Shown here: piece by piece, positions 1 to 9,086 of the stretch
Layout: every line of letters begins with the position of its first letter
Position numbering within the stretch: the first letter of the stretch is position 1
Origin: Alkalibacterium sp. AK22
GTDB lineage: Bacteria; Bacillota; Bacilli; Lactobacillales; Carnobacteriaceae_A
Reading direction: 5' to 3'
DNA: 64,000 bases
Assembly (NCBI RefSeq): GCF_000585255.1
Contig: NZ_JANL01000008.1
Span: forward strand, 109,216-173,215
The notes under the pieces: model-generated
The model's database searches: none
Told to the model about the DNA's origin: nothing
What the model saw: only the letters and a program-made list of their open reading frames with translations
Translations under genes and position numbers: made by a program

Positions 1-700
1 TCGTGTATACTTTTTGGATTGGCACACCTTTAGATCTTGCTGTTTTAACGTAGTCGGATACTTTCGCATCGATAATCTCACTTCTCAGGAACTGTATGAT
101 TGATGTCGTTCCCAGTATAGCCGTGGTTATCGAAGGAAGCAGCAAGTGGTAAAGCCGACTCCACCAGATTTCCCAGGTCGTATTGGCGCTGATACTTACC
201 GATCCCCTGGAAGGGAACCAGTTCAGGTTGTATCCAAATATCCAGACCATTAGCAGGGCCAATACAAAGACCGGTATCGCAAAACTGACAAAGTTATAGA
301 CCAGTACACCCTTATCAAATACTGTTTCATTGTAGCGTCCAGCCATGATACCTAAAGGCAGTCCAATACCATAGGTGAATATCGTGGACAGTAGCGATAG
401 GCGAATTGTATTCCCCATCCGTCCACCGATTACTGCAGTAACAGGCTGCTGGAAGTTGAAGCTGCGCCCAAAATCACCTTGTAGGGCATTACCTGCCCAT
501 CTGAAGTACCTTACAATCAAAGGGTCATTCAGACCAAACGCTTCTCTTTGAGCTTCAAGCTGAGCTGGATCAATATTAGGATCAATCATTCCAGTGAATG
601 GATCTCCCGGCATGAAGTCGGCAATAATAAAAATAAGTATGCTCAAAATGATAATTTGAGGGATCATCAAAAGCAAACGTCTAAAAATTGTCTTCCACAT
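1..700 (-). CDS. oppB: Oligopeptide ABC transporter permease, OppB type (partial, C-terminus off the left edge)
   Basis: Only the first 233 or so codons are present. From the ATG at 700 the product starts MWKTIFRRLLLMIPQ, runs straight into a membrane segment (about residues 9-27), then an outward stretch containing DPNIDPAQLEAQREAFGLND and further hydrophobic helices. That layout is the N-terminal half of OppB/DppB-family permeases, which form one half of the membrane channel for imported peptides. An AGGAGG site lies just upstream and the start follows the oppF stop by two bases, so the two are co-translated. The order D-F-B matches lactococcal oppDFBCA, so oppC and oppA are expected beyond the edge. 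The exact substrate cannot be read from the sequence. Confidence 0.88.
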   Translation of the reverse strand, partial: MWKTIFRRLLLMIPQIIILSILIFIIADFMPGDPFTGMIDPNIDPAQLEAQREAFGLNDPLIVRYFRWAGNALQGDFGRSFNFQQPVTAVIGGRMGNTIRLSLLSTIFTYGIGLPLGIMAGRYNETVFDKGVLVYNFVSFAIPVFVLALLMVWIFGYNLNWFPSRGSVSISANTTWEIWWSRLYHLLLPSITTAILGTTSIIQFLRSEIIDAKVSDYVKTARSKGVPIQKVYT

Positions 701-702
701 AT

Positions 703-1695
703 TTAACGTTCCCCTCCTGTATTCAACTTCTCGTTTTGAAGAGAAGCATTCGGCGCTTCAGGCTTTAGTGCGACCAGGTGATTTTCACCGAAATTCTGCA
801 GGTCGTACACACGGCCGTCCGTATCATAGTAGTCTGTTTCCTGAGCATCATATTCTGCTTCGACGCGCTGCCTTTCAATCTTGTGTGCATGTCTGGTTGT
901 CGGATCCATGTCAGGGATAGCCGACAGCAAACGTTTCGTGTATATATGCTGAGGATTATTATAGACCGCTTTTCTCGATCCCTGCTCTACAAAACGACCT
1001 TTATGCATAATTGCGATATCATCTGACATGTGCTGTACCACACCTAAATCATGAGAAATAAATAAATAGCTTAAACCGAACTCTTTTTGAATTCGTCGCA
1101 TGAAATTAAGTACCTGTGCCTGAACCGACAAATCTAAAGCAGATGTAGGTTCGTCGGCAATAATCAACTTGGGATCACTAGCAACAGCTCTAGCTACTCC
1201 GATACGCTGACGCTGACCACCGGAAAATTCATGAGGATATTTATACATGGCTTCTTCATTCATACCGACGATTTCAAGCAAGTCAACAACTTTACGCTTG
1301 ATTTCATCCGGCGTGTAGCTAAAATAGTTCCGCATTGGTTCCGCAATGACATCCAAAATTCTTTTTTTAGGATTCATGGATGACGTGGCATCCTGAAAGA
1401 TCATCTGGACATCTTTATTGTAAGCAGCATACTTTTCCTTACGGCTTCTCGCTTTATTTGTGACATTTTGACCTTCATAAAAAATTTGTCCGGATGTCGC
1501 TTTTTCAAGACCGATTATAGTTTTACCAATCGTTGTCTTGCCTGAACCTGATTCTCCCACCAAGCCGTAAGTTTTACCACTTTCGATGGTCAGGTTCACT
1601 CCATCCACTGCTCTGACATGATCCTGAATGGTATTCAACACACCACCACGTATCGGATAATGTACTTTTAAGTCTTTAACTTCGATAAATCCCAT
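703..1695 (-). CDS. oppF: Oligopeptide ABC transporter ATP-binding protein OppF
   Basis: ATPase subunit that pairs with OppD to power peptide import at the inner face of the membrane. It shows a complete ABC set: Walker A GESGSGKT (residues 47-54), Q-loop near 101, signature FSGGQ (157-161) and Walker B LIIADEP ending near 183, then a D-loop SALD. The 330-residue length and the extended C-terminal region after the nucleotide-binding domain are normal for OppF/DppF. ATG at 1695 has GGAGAGG upstream, inside the end of oppD. The gene sits between oppD and oppB with almost no spacing, so it belongs to one transcription unit. OppF rather than OppD is inferred from the order and from the lack of a cysteine-rich C-terminus. 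Confidence 0.92.
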   Translation of the reverse strand: MGFIEVKDLKVHYPIRGGVLNTIQDHVRAVDGVNLTIESGKTYGLVGESGSGKTTIGKTIIGLEKATSGQIFYEGQNVTNKARSRKEKYAAYNKDVQMIFQDATSSMNPKKRILDVIAEPMRNYFSYTPDEIKRKVVDLLEIVGMNEEAMYKYPHEFSGGQRQRIGVARAVASDPKLIIADEPTSALDLSVQAQVLNFMRRIQKEFGLSYLFISHDLGVVQHMSDDIAIMHKGRFVEQGSRKAVYNNPQHIYTKRLLSAIPDMDPTTRHAHKIERQRVEAEYDAQETDYYDTDGRVYDLQNFGENHLVALKPEAPNASLQNEKLNTGGER

Positions 1696-1697
1696 AA

Positions 1698-2702
1698 TTA
1701 TTTTTCCTCTCCTTCAAAGTGAAAATGTTTCCAGCAGGTACATCTCACTTTGTGGTTTGGACTTACTTCGTGTAGAACCGGGTCTTCTTCATGCGCTTCA
1801 TCTGCAATCCACGGTATACGTGGAGCAAATCGGCAGCCCTTACGGGGCAGTTTCTGCAGTGAAGGCACTGTACCGTGTATGACATGAAGTTCGTCATCAT
1901 CGCTCTCCAGTTCGTGCGGAATCGAATTCAGCAGCGACCGGGTGTAAGGATGCAGCGGATTGGCAAACAGCTCTTCAACAGGAGCTTCTTCAACAATCTG
2001 GCCGGCGTACATCACGGCTACTCGATCAGCTGTTTCTGCTACTACGCCCAGATCATGAGTGATCAGGATAATACCTGATCCTGTTTCATCCTGAATATCA
2101 TTCATCAAGTCAAGAATCTGAGCCTGAATGGTCACATCCAGAGCCGTAGTCGGCTCGTCTGCAATAATGATTGGTGGCTTATTGGCCAGGGCAATCGCAA
2201 TAACGACCCTCTGTCTCATCCCCCCAGAAAGTTCGTGCGGATAAGCTTTCATGATTTGTTCAGGTCGGGGAATCCCAACTTGGTTTAGCAATTCCAGCAC
2301 GCGTGCTTTTCGTTGTTCTTCATTCATATCTGAATGGTATTCCAAAGCTTCTGAAATCTGATTAAATATAGTCATCAGTGGATTTAAAGAGCCCAATGGA
2401 TCTTGGAAAATCATACCTATATCATTACCTCTAATTCGGTTATACAACTTTTCATTTAGATCGAGAAGATTTAAATCTTTATATAATACTTCTCCTGAAA
2501 TTTTAGTATTCTTTGGATCATGCAGGCCCATAATAGATGTGGCTAATGTCGACTTTCCGCAACCAGATTCACCCACGATAGCTAAAATCTCATTGTTTTT
2601 TAGCGTTAATGATACGCCATCAACTGCATTATGGTAGACCTCTCCGAATCTAAATCCTACTTGTAAGTTGTTAACCTCTAACAAACTCCGTTCGACGGCC
2701 AC
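1698..2702 (-). CDS. oppD: Oligopeptide ABC transporter ATP-binding protein OppD
   Basis: First gene of the peptide-importer operon. It has Walker A GESGCGKS (residues 44-51), signature LSGGMRQR, and Walker B IIIADEPTTALD. The C-terminal extension carries GCRFAPR and a CTCW pair, the cysteine-containing region typical of OppD/DppD and linked in the family to an iron-sulfur site. The start is GTG at 2702, chosen because AGGAGG lies seven bases upstream and the residues from there match the usual N-terminus. It probably dimerises with OppF to hydrolyse ATP. A good sigma-A promoter lies 90 bases upstream (2793-2821). Nothing about the sequence is unusual. Confidence 0.92.
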   Translation of the reverse strand: MAVERSLLEVNNLQVGFRFGEVYHNAVDGVSLTLKNNEILAIVGESGCGKSTLATSIMGLHDPKNTKISGEVLYKDLNLLDLNEKLYNRIRGNDIGMIFQDPLGSLNPLMTIFNQISEALEYHSDMNEEQRKARVLELLNQVGIPRPEQIMKAYPHELSGGMRQRVVIAIALANKPPIIIADEPTTALDVTIQAQILDLMNDIQDETGSGIILITHDLGVVAETADRVAVMYAGQIVEEAPVEELFANPLHPYTRSLLNSIPHELESDDDELHVIHGTVPSLQKLPRKGCRFAPRIPWIADEAHEEDPVLHEVSPNHKVRCTCWKHFHFEGEEK

Positions 2703-2724
2703 TACTTAACCTCCTATACTCTCT

Positions 2725-2739
2725 CCTCAATACTTGAGG
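2725..2739. repeat. Short inverted repeat in the oppD leader
   Basis: CCTCAA-TAC-TTGAGG forms a perfect six-base-pair palindrome between the opp promoter and the oppD ribosome-binding site. It could be an operator or a small RNA hairpin near the start of translation. No known regulator site is recognised, so the role is open. Confidence 0.4.
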
Positions 2740-2792
2740 AACTTATTAAGCTATCATTTTTTTCTAATCAAAAGCTTAATAATATAAATCGA

Positions 2793-2821
2793 ATTATACA
2801 CCTAAATTCTTAGCATATCAA
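2793..2821 (-). promoter_or_regulatory. Sigma-A promoter of the opp operon
   Basis: Reading the minus strand, TTGATA (2816-2821) and a perfect TATAAT (2793-2798) are separated by exactly 17 bases in an AT-rich gap, pointing toward oppD. This is the best promoter in the acpP-oppD gap. No clear terminator for acpP is visible in the same gap, so some read-through from acpP is possible. Confidence 0.75.
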
Positions 2822-2894
2822 TAGAATTTTTTAACTTTATAACAATTAGTTAAATTTATTTATCTTTTTTCTAATTATATTCTCATTTTTATAT

Positions 2895-3134
2895 TCATGA
2901 GTTTTTAGCGATATAGTCTACAGCCTTACCAACAGTCGTAATCTGTTCTGCATCTTCATCAGAAATTTCTCTACCAAAAGCGTCTTCCATTTCCATCACC
3001 AATTCGACCACATCCAGCGAGTCTGCTCCAAGATCGTCTTTAAACGTAGTGTCTCGCGTAATTTTATCTTCATCTACACCTAAGCGTTCGACAATTATTG
3101 ATTGCACTTTTTCAAAAATTTCCTGTTCAGTCAT
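2895..3134 (-). CDS. acpP: Acyl carrier protein
   Basis: Small acidic protein of 79 residues that carries growing acyl chains on a phosphopantetheine arm in fatty-acid synthesis. The attachment serine is Ser39 in the DSLD motif ([13 protein letters not shown]). Length and the four-helix pattern match bacterial AcpP. It lies downstream of plsX in the same direction, a usual pairing in Lactobacillales. Here fabD and fabG, which lie between plsX and acpP in Bacillus, are absent. A GGAGC-like ribosome site precedes the ATG. The 150-base gap before it is AT-rich and probably holds its own promoter, but I could not settle on one pair of hexamers. Confidence 0.95.
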   Translation of the reverse strand: MTEQEIFEKVQSIIVERLGVDEDKITRDTTFKDDLGADSLDVVELVMEMEDAFGREISDEDAEQITTVGKAVDYIAKNS

Positions 3135-3286
3135 AGTGTTCTGCTCCTTTATTAAATGGTTTTGAAAATTTCTTTCATTCAGATTAATCTATTATTAGAA
3201 TATCATTTGACCAACAAACGTAATTGTATCTCATACTGATCATAATTTCCATATTTTTTAAAAAAATTACACAAAAGCGTCATATA

Positions 3287-4303
3287 TTACAAATCGTTGA
3301 GTTTCTCTATTTTCTCAAAGTGACTAATCAGATCATCCAGCAGGTTAGTTTCCAGCATATCTCTAATTTGTTTGATTGTATGATAGACAGGTTCCTCCGT
3401 CGCTGAACCATGTGTCTTAATTACTGGCGCTTTCAGACCAAACAGCACTGCTCCTCCGTACTGGGAGTAATCTAGCAAGTCCTTGACCTCTTTGAGACTG
3501 TCCTTCAGCATCAGTCCACCTAGTTTGGCTTTGATGCCGTTCTCCATAATTGCACTTTTAATGACACCCATTAGGGACAATGCTGTCCCTTCGATTGTCT
3601 TCAAAACGGCATTCCCGGTAAAACCGTCCGTTACAACCACATCCACTTCACCATTAAGCAAATCTCTGGCTTCTACATTTCCGACGAAGCGTATCGCTTC
3701 ATTGTTTTTCAGCAAAGCATACGCTCCTTTGGAAAGCTCATTTCCTTTATTCTCCTCGGTCCCATTATTTAAAAGACCGACTGTCGGGTCTTTTATTCCA
3801 TGAACATGTCTGGCATAATACGTTCCCAAAGTTGCGTACTGATTGATATTCAGTGGCTTTGAATCTGCATTGGCTCCGACATCAATCATGTTGAACACGT
3901 CACGGGTATCTCCTAGTGAAGGGAACGTTGCAAGCAAGCCGGGACGATCAATGCCTTTCATGCGTCCAATGATGAGGGTGCCTGAAGCAAGCAAGGCTCC
4001 CGTATTCCCGGCTGAAAACAGTGCCTGATTTTCTCCTTTTTTTACTGAATACGCTGCCTTGACCATGGACGATTCCTTTTTTCTTCTAATCGATTTGACT
4101 GGATCATCATCACTTTTAATGACTTCTTCTGAATGAACAATCTCGATATTACTCAGTTCTTCATCCAGTTCTGCTCTGATTGCTTGTTCCTGTCCATACA
4201 GAACAAGGGTCACATCTGTAAATTCTCTGGCGGCTCTGACGCAGCCTTTAACAATCTCTCTCGGTGCGTGATCTCCACCCATTGCATCTACTGCTATTCT
4301 CAT
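3287..4303 (-). CDS. plsX: Phosphate acyltransferase PlsX
   Basis: Soluble enzyme that interconverts acyl-ACP and acyl-phosphate, feeding PlsY in phosphatidic-acid synthesis. The product starts MRIAVDAMGGDHAP, the family's hallmark N-terminus, and contains MIDVGAN and GGAVLFGL segments typical of PlsX; 338 residues is normal. An in-frame extension of 35 codons upstream overlaps recG and lacks a ribosome site, whereas the ATG at 4303 has GGAGG upstream, so 4303 is the start. It follows recG by 19 bases. FakA is encoded upstream in the same direction and its acyl-phosphate product is a PlsX substrate, so this neighbourhood supports uptake of external fatty acids as well as synthesis. Confidence 0.95.
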   Translation of the reverse strand: MRIAVDAMGGDHAPREIVKGCVRAAREFTDVTLVLYGQEQAIRAELDEELSNIEIVHSEEVIKSDDDPVKSIRRKKESSMVKAAYSVKKGENQALFSAGNTGALLASGTLIIGRMKGIDRPGLLATFPSLGDTRDVFNMIDVGANADSKPLNINQYATLGTYYARHVHGIKDPTVGLLNNGTEENKGNELSKGAYALLKNNEAIRFVGNVEARDLLNGEVDVVVTDGFTGNAVLKTIEGTALSLMGVIKSAIMENGIKAKLGGLMLKDSLKEVKDLLDYSQYGGAVLFGLKAPVIKTHGSATEEPVYHTIKQIRDMLETNLLDDLISHFEKIEKLNDL

Positions 4304-4322
4304 CTTTTTTCCTCCGATACTT

Positions 4323-6365
4323 TTAATCCAGGACAGGCAGTTGACTGATATCGATACCTGCCTCTTGTCTAAGACCGCTGAACTGCGGATCCTGGTAAAA
4401 TGCTTCATTACTTAATAGTAAGATTGCTTCTTTTCTTGCTTCTTCAAGCACTGCAGCATCTTCAGCGATGTCTGCCAGCTTGAAGTCAGGAACACCCGAT
4501 TGCTTGAACCCGAACATATCTCCGGGTCCTCTCATTTCAAGATCCTTTTCACTTAATATGAAGCCATCGCTGGTTTCAGTAATCACTTTCATGCGTTCTG
4601 CTCCTTTTTCACCTTTGGGATCGGCAATCAAAATACAGAAAGACTCTTTTGCCCCACGTCCTACTCTTCCTCTGAGCTGATGTAGCTGAGCCAGACCAAA
4701 CCGGTCAGCATCATGGATAACCATGACCGTTGCATTGGGGACATTGACCCCTACTTCAATAACGGTTGTCGATACGAGTACTTGTAGCTGATTGGACTGA
4801 AAAGCGTTCATGACCTCTTCTTTTTCAGCTGGCGGCATCTTTCCATGCAGCAGACCGACCTGGATATCCGGACCCAGCACTTCCTGATAGGTAGCCTGCA
4901 AGGCTGTTACATTTTCAAGTTCAAGTGTCTCTGACTCTTCTATCAATGGGCTGATCACGTATACCTGGTGGCTTTTAGCTAGTTCTTTTTGAATAAAAAC
5001 GGCCATGCGTTCAAAATGTTTTGGCCTGATCCAGTAGGTAGAGATAGGAATGCGTCCCTTAGGCATTTCATCAATCAGAGAAACATCCATTTCTCCAAAT
5101 GCGGTGATTGACAGAGTACGAGGAATAGGTGTCGCCGTCATGAAGAGAACGTCCGGGTCAACTCCTTTTTCTCTAAGGGCTTTACGCTGATTGACTCCAA
5201 ACCGGTGCTGCTCGTCAGTAATAACCAGCGCCAGTGCATGGTACTCGACCCCTTCCTGAATCAGCGCATGGGTCCCAACTACACAGTCGACTTTTCCTGC
5301 TGCCAGATCAGCTAATATACTGTCTTTTTCTTTCTTTTTTGTCGATCCTGTCAAGAGTTCAACTCTGACTTCAGTTTTTCTAAACATTTCATCCAAAGAG
5401 GCCTTGTGCTGAGCAGCAAGAATTTCAGTTGGCGCCATGAAAGCTGTCTGCTTGCCGTCTGTCCAGGCTGCCAGTATGGCTGCTGCCGCAACGACCGTTT
5501 TACCACTCCCAACATCCCCCTGAACCAGCCTGAACATTTGATGCCTGGATTTGAGATCTGTACAGACTTCATTAACCACTCGCTTTTGGGCAGTTGTCAG
5601 CTCATATGGTAGTGACTGAAAAAAAGTCTTGAGTTGTTTCACATCATAATTGATGCTGCTTCCCGACTGTGCCAACCGAATCTGCTTTCTGCGCCAGCCC
5701 ATCTTTAGCTGATACAGAAAAAACTCTCGAAATATAACTGATTCTCTAGCTCGGTCAAGATGAGCTTCAGTTTCTGGAAAATGCATATTGAAAATCATTT
5801 CTGCGAAGTGCATAAGTTCCAACTGCTTTAACAGAGATTCAGGCATATACTCTGAGATGCAGCCCTCATAAGCGTCCCAAGCTTGTCTAATCAGTTTAAT
5901 TAGCGTCGACTGTCTGATACTTTTAGTTGTATGATATACGGCCTCTTTACCCTGACTGCTGCTGGACACAGGCAAAATCTTAATGCCGTTAAGTTGCCTG
6001 CGGGCACCATCCCATTTTCCATAGACTTTCAAAGCTTTACCGGCCTCAACTTGCTTCTGCAAGTATGGCTGATTAAAAAATGTGACTCCGACAATTACCT
6101 GTTCAATATTCAGTCTGAAAGTCAAACGGTTTTTACGTCTGCCAAAATGTGTAAGGACACCGTCAGAAACTGCCTGTCCCTCCAGTACCACTTTTTCATT
6201 GTCCTCTATATCCTCGATTCCTCTAACTGTCAGGTCTTCATAACGAAAAGGAAAGTGGGTCAGCAAATCTAGGACAGTGTGGATATTCAGTTCTTTCAGA
6301 GCTTGGATCCGTTTGTCTCCGACACCGGAGAGAACAGAAACCGGATCATGCATACTCTTACTCAT
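4323..6365 (-). CDS. recG: ATP-dependent DNA helicase RecG
   Basis: Helicase that remodels stalled replication forks and branched recombination intermediates. It has an N-terminal wedge/OB domain (about residues 50-160), Walker A GDVGSGKT (283-290), the DEQH box in VITDEQHRFGV, the TATPIPRT motif and the QLRGRVGRG motif VI. The 680-residue length is standard. ATG at 6365 has AAGGGGAG upstream. It lies between fakA and plsX as in Bacillus subtilis, but without the fapR repressor gene normally between recG and plsX. A terminator-like hairpin sits directly upstream of its ribosome site, which should partly insulate it from fakA. Confidence 0.96.
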   Translation of the reverse strand: MSKSMHDPVSVLSGVGDKRIQALKELNIHTVLDLLTHFPFRYEDLTVRGIEDIEDNEKVVLEGQAVSDGVLTHFGRRKNRLTFRLNIEQVIVGVTFFNQPYLQKQVEAGKALKVYGKWDGARRQLNGIKILPVSSSSQGKEAVYHTTKSIRQSTLIKLIRQAWDAYEGCISEYMPESLLKQLELMHFAEMIFNMHFPETEAHLDRARESVIFREFFLYQLKMGWRRKQIRLAQSGSSINYDVKQLKTFFQSLPYELTTAQKRVVNEVCTDLKSRHQMFRLVQGDVGSGKTVVAAAAILAAWTDGKQTAFMAPTEILAAQHKASLDEMFRKTEVRVELLTGSTKKKEKDSILADLAAGKVDCVVGTHALIQEGVEYHALALVITDEQHRFGVNQRKALREKGVDPDVLFMTATPIPRTLSITAFGEMDVSLIDEMPKGRIPISTYWIRPKHFERMAVFIQKELAKSHQVYVISPLIEESETLELENVTALQATYQEVLGPDIQVGLLHGKMPPAEKEEVMNAFQSNQLQVLVSTTVIEVGVNVPNATVMVIHDADRFGLAQLHQLRGRVGRGAKESFCILIADPKGEKGAERMKVITETSDGFILSEKDLEMRGPGDMFGFKQSGVPDFKLADIAEDAAVLEEARKEAILLLSNEAFYQDPQFSGLRQEAGIDISQLPVLD

Positions 6366-6383
6366 GTGCTCTCCCCTTTCTAC

Positions 6384-6437
6384 AAAAATAGGAATAGAGG
6401 AAACAACAGAAATTCAAGTCGTTTCTTCTATTCCTAT
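6384..6437 (-). terminator. Terminator-like hairpin between fakA and recG
   Basis: On the minus strand a 17-base arm (6421-6437) pairs with 6388-6404 with a single mismatch around a 16-base loop, followed by five T residues. It ends only about ten bases before the recG ribosome site. It has the form of an intrinsic terminator for the Asp23-fakA transcript; recG would then rely on read-through or a promoter inside fakA. Confidence 0.7.
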
Positions 6438-6445
6438 CGTTCGTG

Positions 6446-8095
6446 TTATTCTACAGAAATCAAGTATGGATAAACTGGCTGATCGCCTGCATGAATTTCA
6501 ACTTCCATATCAGGATAGTTTTCTTCAACAAAATCAGCAATTTTTTGAGCTTCTTCTTTAGACCCGTCTTCTCCTATGAGCAAGGTCACGATTTCACTGT
6601 CATTGTCAACCATCAGCTTGATGGTCTCTGTCGTCGTTTCAAGCAAATCAGAAGCTGTCACTTTGATTGCTCCATCAATCAGTCCCATATAGTCATCTTT
6701 TTTGATGGCAAGTCCATTGATCTCAGTGTCTCGCACAGCAAAGGTCACCTGGCCTGAGGTCACCAATTCCAATTCGTCAGTCATGGCTGCTGTGTTTGTA
6801 TCCAGATCTTCTGCCGGATTATATCCAAGCATAGCCGTCAACCCCTGCTGGATTGTCTTTGTTCCCACAACAGCTGCTGCTGCATCGACGACATCAGCTG
6901 CCTGTTCAGCCGCCATGAAAATATTCTTGTTATTCGGCAGGATGATGTACTGCTTGGCAGGCACACTCTCCATCGCTTTAACGATGTCCTCTGTACTTGG
7001 ATTCATTGTCTGTCCCCCCTGCAGTACGCAGTCGACGCCCAAACTTTCAAATAGAACTTTCAGTCCTTCTCCTGGAGCAATCGCAACAACCGCAAAGTCT
7101 TTAACTGTTTTAGGATTTTCAGGGCTGCTGGAGAGTTCTGAGTGCTGTTCACGCATGTTGTCTACCTTGATTTTCATCAGAGAACCGAACTTTTGTCCAT
7201 AATTCATTACATCGCCGGGCTTCTCTGTATGAACGTGAACCTTAATGATTTCCTCATCCGCCACAACAAGTAGAGAATCTCCAATTTTATCTAAGTAATT
7301 ACGGAATTCCTCATAATCGAACGCCTGCTCGACCGTATCTCCCTCACCAATACGAACCATAATTTCTGTGCAATAACCGTAGGTGATATCTTCCGTAGAG
7401 ACGTGTTCATGCACACCGCTACGGTGGTGCTCAGCCCGTACTAGCTCTTCTAGCTGTACTTCTTCTTCCTGAGGCTCTTCCCCAGTCATAGCTGACAGAA
7501 AACCTTCATAAATGTAGACCAGGCCTTGTCCTCCACTGTCAACAACGCCGACTTCCTTAAGAACAGGCAGCAAATCAGGCGTTTTTTTCAACGATTTTTT
7601 TGCTGCATTCAAGACCGTTTCCATGACCTCGATCACACTGTCTGTTTCTGCTGCCACTTTGCTGCCTTGTTTAGCAGACTGTCTCGCTACCGTAAGAATA
7701 GTTCCTTCAACGGGTTTCATCACAGCATTATAGGCTGTATCGACACCAGCCTGAAAGGCTCTGGCCAGATCTGCTGCATCAATTTCTTTTTTACCTTCAA
7801 GGGCTTTAGCGAACCCGCGAAACAGCTGCGACAGGATAACACCAGAATTTCCTCGTGCGCCCATTAACAGCCCCTTGGCCAGTGCCTGGGACACGACTTC
7901 CATTTCATCGCTTGCGGAGTCTTTTACAGCATTAGCTCCACTTGTAAAGGACAAGTTCATATTGGTTCCCGTGTCTCCATCAGGTACTGGGAAAACGTTA
8001 AGAGAGTTAACGTACTCTGTATGTTCATCTAGACGTTCTCTACCAAGAGCCACCATCGTCTTAAATTTCTTTGCATCTAACTTCTTTATATCCAC
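6446..8095 (-). CDS. fakA: Fatty acid kinase catalytic subunit FakA (DAK-domain protein)
   Basis: ATP-binding kinase subunit that phosphorylates fatty acids bound to a FakB (DegV-type) partner, giving acyl-phosphate. The N-terminal DhaL-like domain shows NVFPVPDGDTGTNM (Asp residues bind Mg-ATP) and MGARGNSGVILSQL; a middle domain and a C-terminal domain follow, as in FakA/YloV. I place the start at GTG 8095: AAAGGAGG lies 11 bases upstream and the following VDIKKLDAKKF matches family N-termini. An in-frame TTG at 8125 would put that ribosome site inside the gene. It follows an Asp23/YloU gene as in Bacillus (yloU-yloV). The DegV protein encoded at 31.6 kb is a possible FakB partner. Confidence 0.93.
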   Translation of the reverse strand: MDIKKLDAKKFKTMVALGRERLDEHTEYVNSLNVFPVPDGDTGTNMNLSFTSGANAVKDSASDEMEVVSQALAKGLLMGARGNSGVILSQLFRGFAKALEGKKEIDAADLARAFQAGVDTAYNAVMKPVEGTILTVARQSAKQGSKVAAETDSVIEVMETVLNAAKKSLKKTPDLLPVLKEVGVVDSGGQGLVYIYEGFLSAMTGEEPQEEEVQLEELVRAEHHRSGVHEHVSTEDITYGYCTEIMVRIGEGDTVEQAFDYEEFRNYLDKIGDSLLVVADEEIIKVHVHTEKPGDVMNYGQKFGSLMKIKVDNMREQHSELSSSPENPKTVKDFAVVAIAPGEGLKVLFESLGVDCVLQGGQTMNPSTEDIVKAMESVPAKQYIILPNNKNIFMAAEQAADVVDAAAAVVGTKTIQQGLTAMLGYNPAEDLDTNTAAMTDELELVTSGQVTFAVRDTEINGLAIKKDDYMGLIDGAIKVTASDLLETTTETIKLMVDNDSEIVTLLIGEDGSKEEAQKIADFVEENYPDMEVEIHAGDQPVYPYLISVE

Positions 8096-8140
8096 TTTTA
8101 CTATTTCCTCCTTTGCCACAATCAAACATGTGACGTTGGC

Positions 8141-8506
8141 TTATAACTCGTTGAGTACTCTGACTCCCTGGACAAAGACATTCACTGAGTCAGTCACGAT
8201 GCCCAGATCGTGCTCAAGCTGATACCTTACTCGTTCCTGAACGTTTTTGGACACTTCTGTAATCTTAGTGCCGTAGCTGACGATGATATAGACGTCAACA
8301 GCAATCTGATCATTTTCCTGGCGAACGACTACTCCACGTGAATAATTGTCCCGGTTCAGTATCTCGTTGATTCCGTCTCTAACATGCTTGCGGCTGGCCA
8401 TCCCGACGATACCATAAATTTCAGTAGCTGCTCCACCGACAACGGTGGAAATAACGTCGCTGGACATTTCTATCGTTCCAAATTCATTGTTCAATTGAAT
8501 ACTCAT
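8141..8506 (-). CDS. Asp23/YloU (Gls24) family protein
   Basis: Small protein of 121 residues from the Asp23/Gls24 envelope-stress family, known in other Firmicutes to sit at the membrane through partners such as AmaP. It has the family core: STVVGGAATEIYGIVGMASR near the N-terminus and IAVDVYIIVSYGTKI followed by a conserved VRYQLE helix. No signal peptide or membrane helix is present. The ATG at 8506 is chosen because MSIQLNNEFG follows an AAAGGGG site; a longer in-frame form lacks such a site. It is paired with fakA, the same arrangement as yloU-yloV in Bacillus. Its exact job is not known. Confidence 0.9.
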   Translation of the reverse strand: MSIQLNNEFGTIEMSSDVISTVVGGAATEIYGIVGMASRKHVRDGINEILNRDNYSRGVVVRQENDQIAVDVYIIVSYGTKITEVSKNVQERVRYQLEHDLGIVTDSVNVFVQGVRVLNEL

Positions 8507-8883
8507 CCTTTTTCCCCTTTCGTTTGACATGCATACCTGCATCTAAAGGTTTCTTTGACATTCAAACATATTTTAGCATATTGAGCCCGCTAAAAAAAGA
8601 CAAGATGTATCCTCCCTTGCCTCTCTCTGACCTGTACACTAGATTTGTTCATACAATCCAGTATACACTGTTATAGCCTCTATTTGTAGATAAACCTGTT
8701 ATTTGACAATAAATTTCTATGCATTATATGAAATAGACATCAGGTATCCTTTCTCTATAGTCTGTAAAGTAAAAAACCTTTAAGGAGATCAAAAAACACT
8801 TGCCTCCTTCTCTCATCTATGGTAACTTGTATAAGTATGATTTAGCTTTGATTGATAAGGCTAAGCACGAAGGAGGAGAAAAA
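8507..8883. other. Divergent intergenic region between the Asp23 gene and rpmB
   Basis: These 377 bases hold the divergent start signals of the Asp23-fakA unit (minus) and rpmB (plus). I see no gene in them. A possible extended minus-strand minus-10 (TGCTAAAAT, minus 10 hexamer near 8572-8577) has no convincing minus-35. An in-frame upstream TTG at 8800 could extend rpmB by 28 codons but has no similarity to L28. Confidence 0.5.
8703..8730 (+). promoter_or_regulatory. Probable promoter of rpmB
   Basis: A perfect TTGACA (8703-8708) is followed after 16 bases by TATATG (8725-8730), pointing at rpmB and leaving a leader of about 145 bases. The minus-10 is weak but the minus-35 is ideal. Confidence 0.5.
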
Positions 8884-9072
8884 ATGGCTAAAGAATGTTT
8901 TGTAACTGGACGTAAAGCTAGAAGCGGAAACAACCGCTCACACGCTAACAACAAATCAAAACGTCGTTTCGCTGCGAACCTGCAGAAAGTTCGCATCATG
9001 GTTGACGGCAAACCTAAAAAAGTTTGGGTCTCTGCTCGCGCTTTAAAATCAGGTAAAGTTGAACGCGTTTAA
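8884..9072 (+). CDS. rpmB: 50S ribosomal protein L28
   Basis: Basic 62-residue ribosomal protein of the large subunit, [16 protein letters not shown] through the conserved [13 protein letters not shown] near the C-terminus. It has only one cysteine, so it is the zinc-independent form. The ATG at 8884 has a strong GAAGGAGGAG site. It is one of four plus-strand genes among minus-strand neighbours, and its divergence from the yloU-fakA pair is the same arrangement as in Bacillus. A strong hairpin terminator follows within 15 bases of the stop. Confidence 0.97.
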   Translation: MAKECFVTGRKARSGNNRSHANNKSKRRFAANLQKVRIMVDGKPKKVWVSARALKSGKVERV

Positions 9073-9086
9073 TCACAACCACAAAT

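Noticed and set aside
8800..8883. N-terminal extension of L28 from an upstream TTG
   Set aside because: The 28 extra residues do not resemble L28, while the ATG at 8884 has a near-perfect ribosome site and gives the exact family start.
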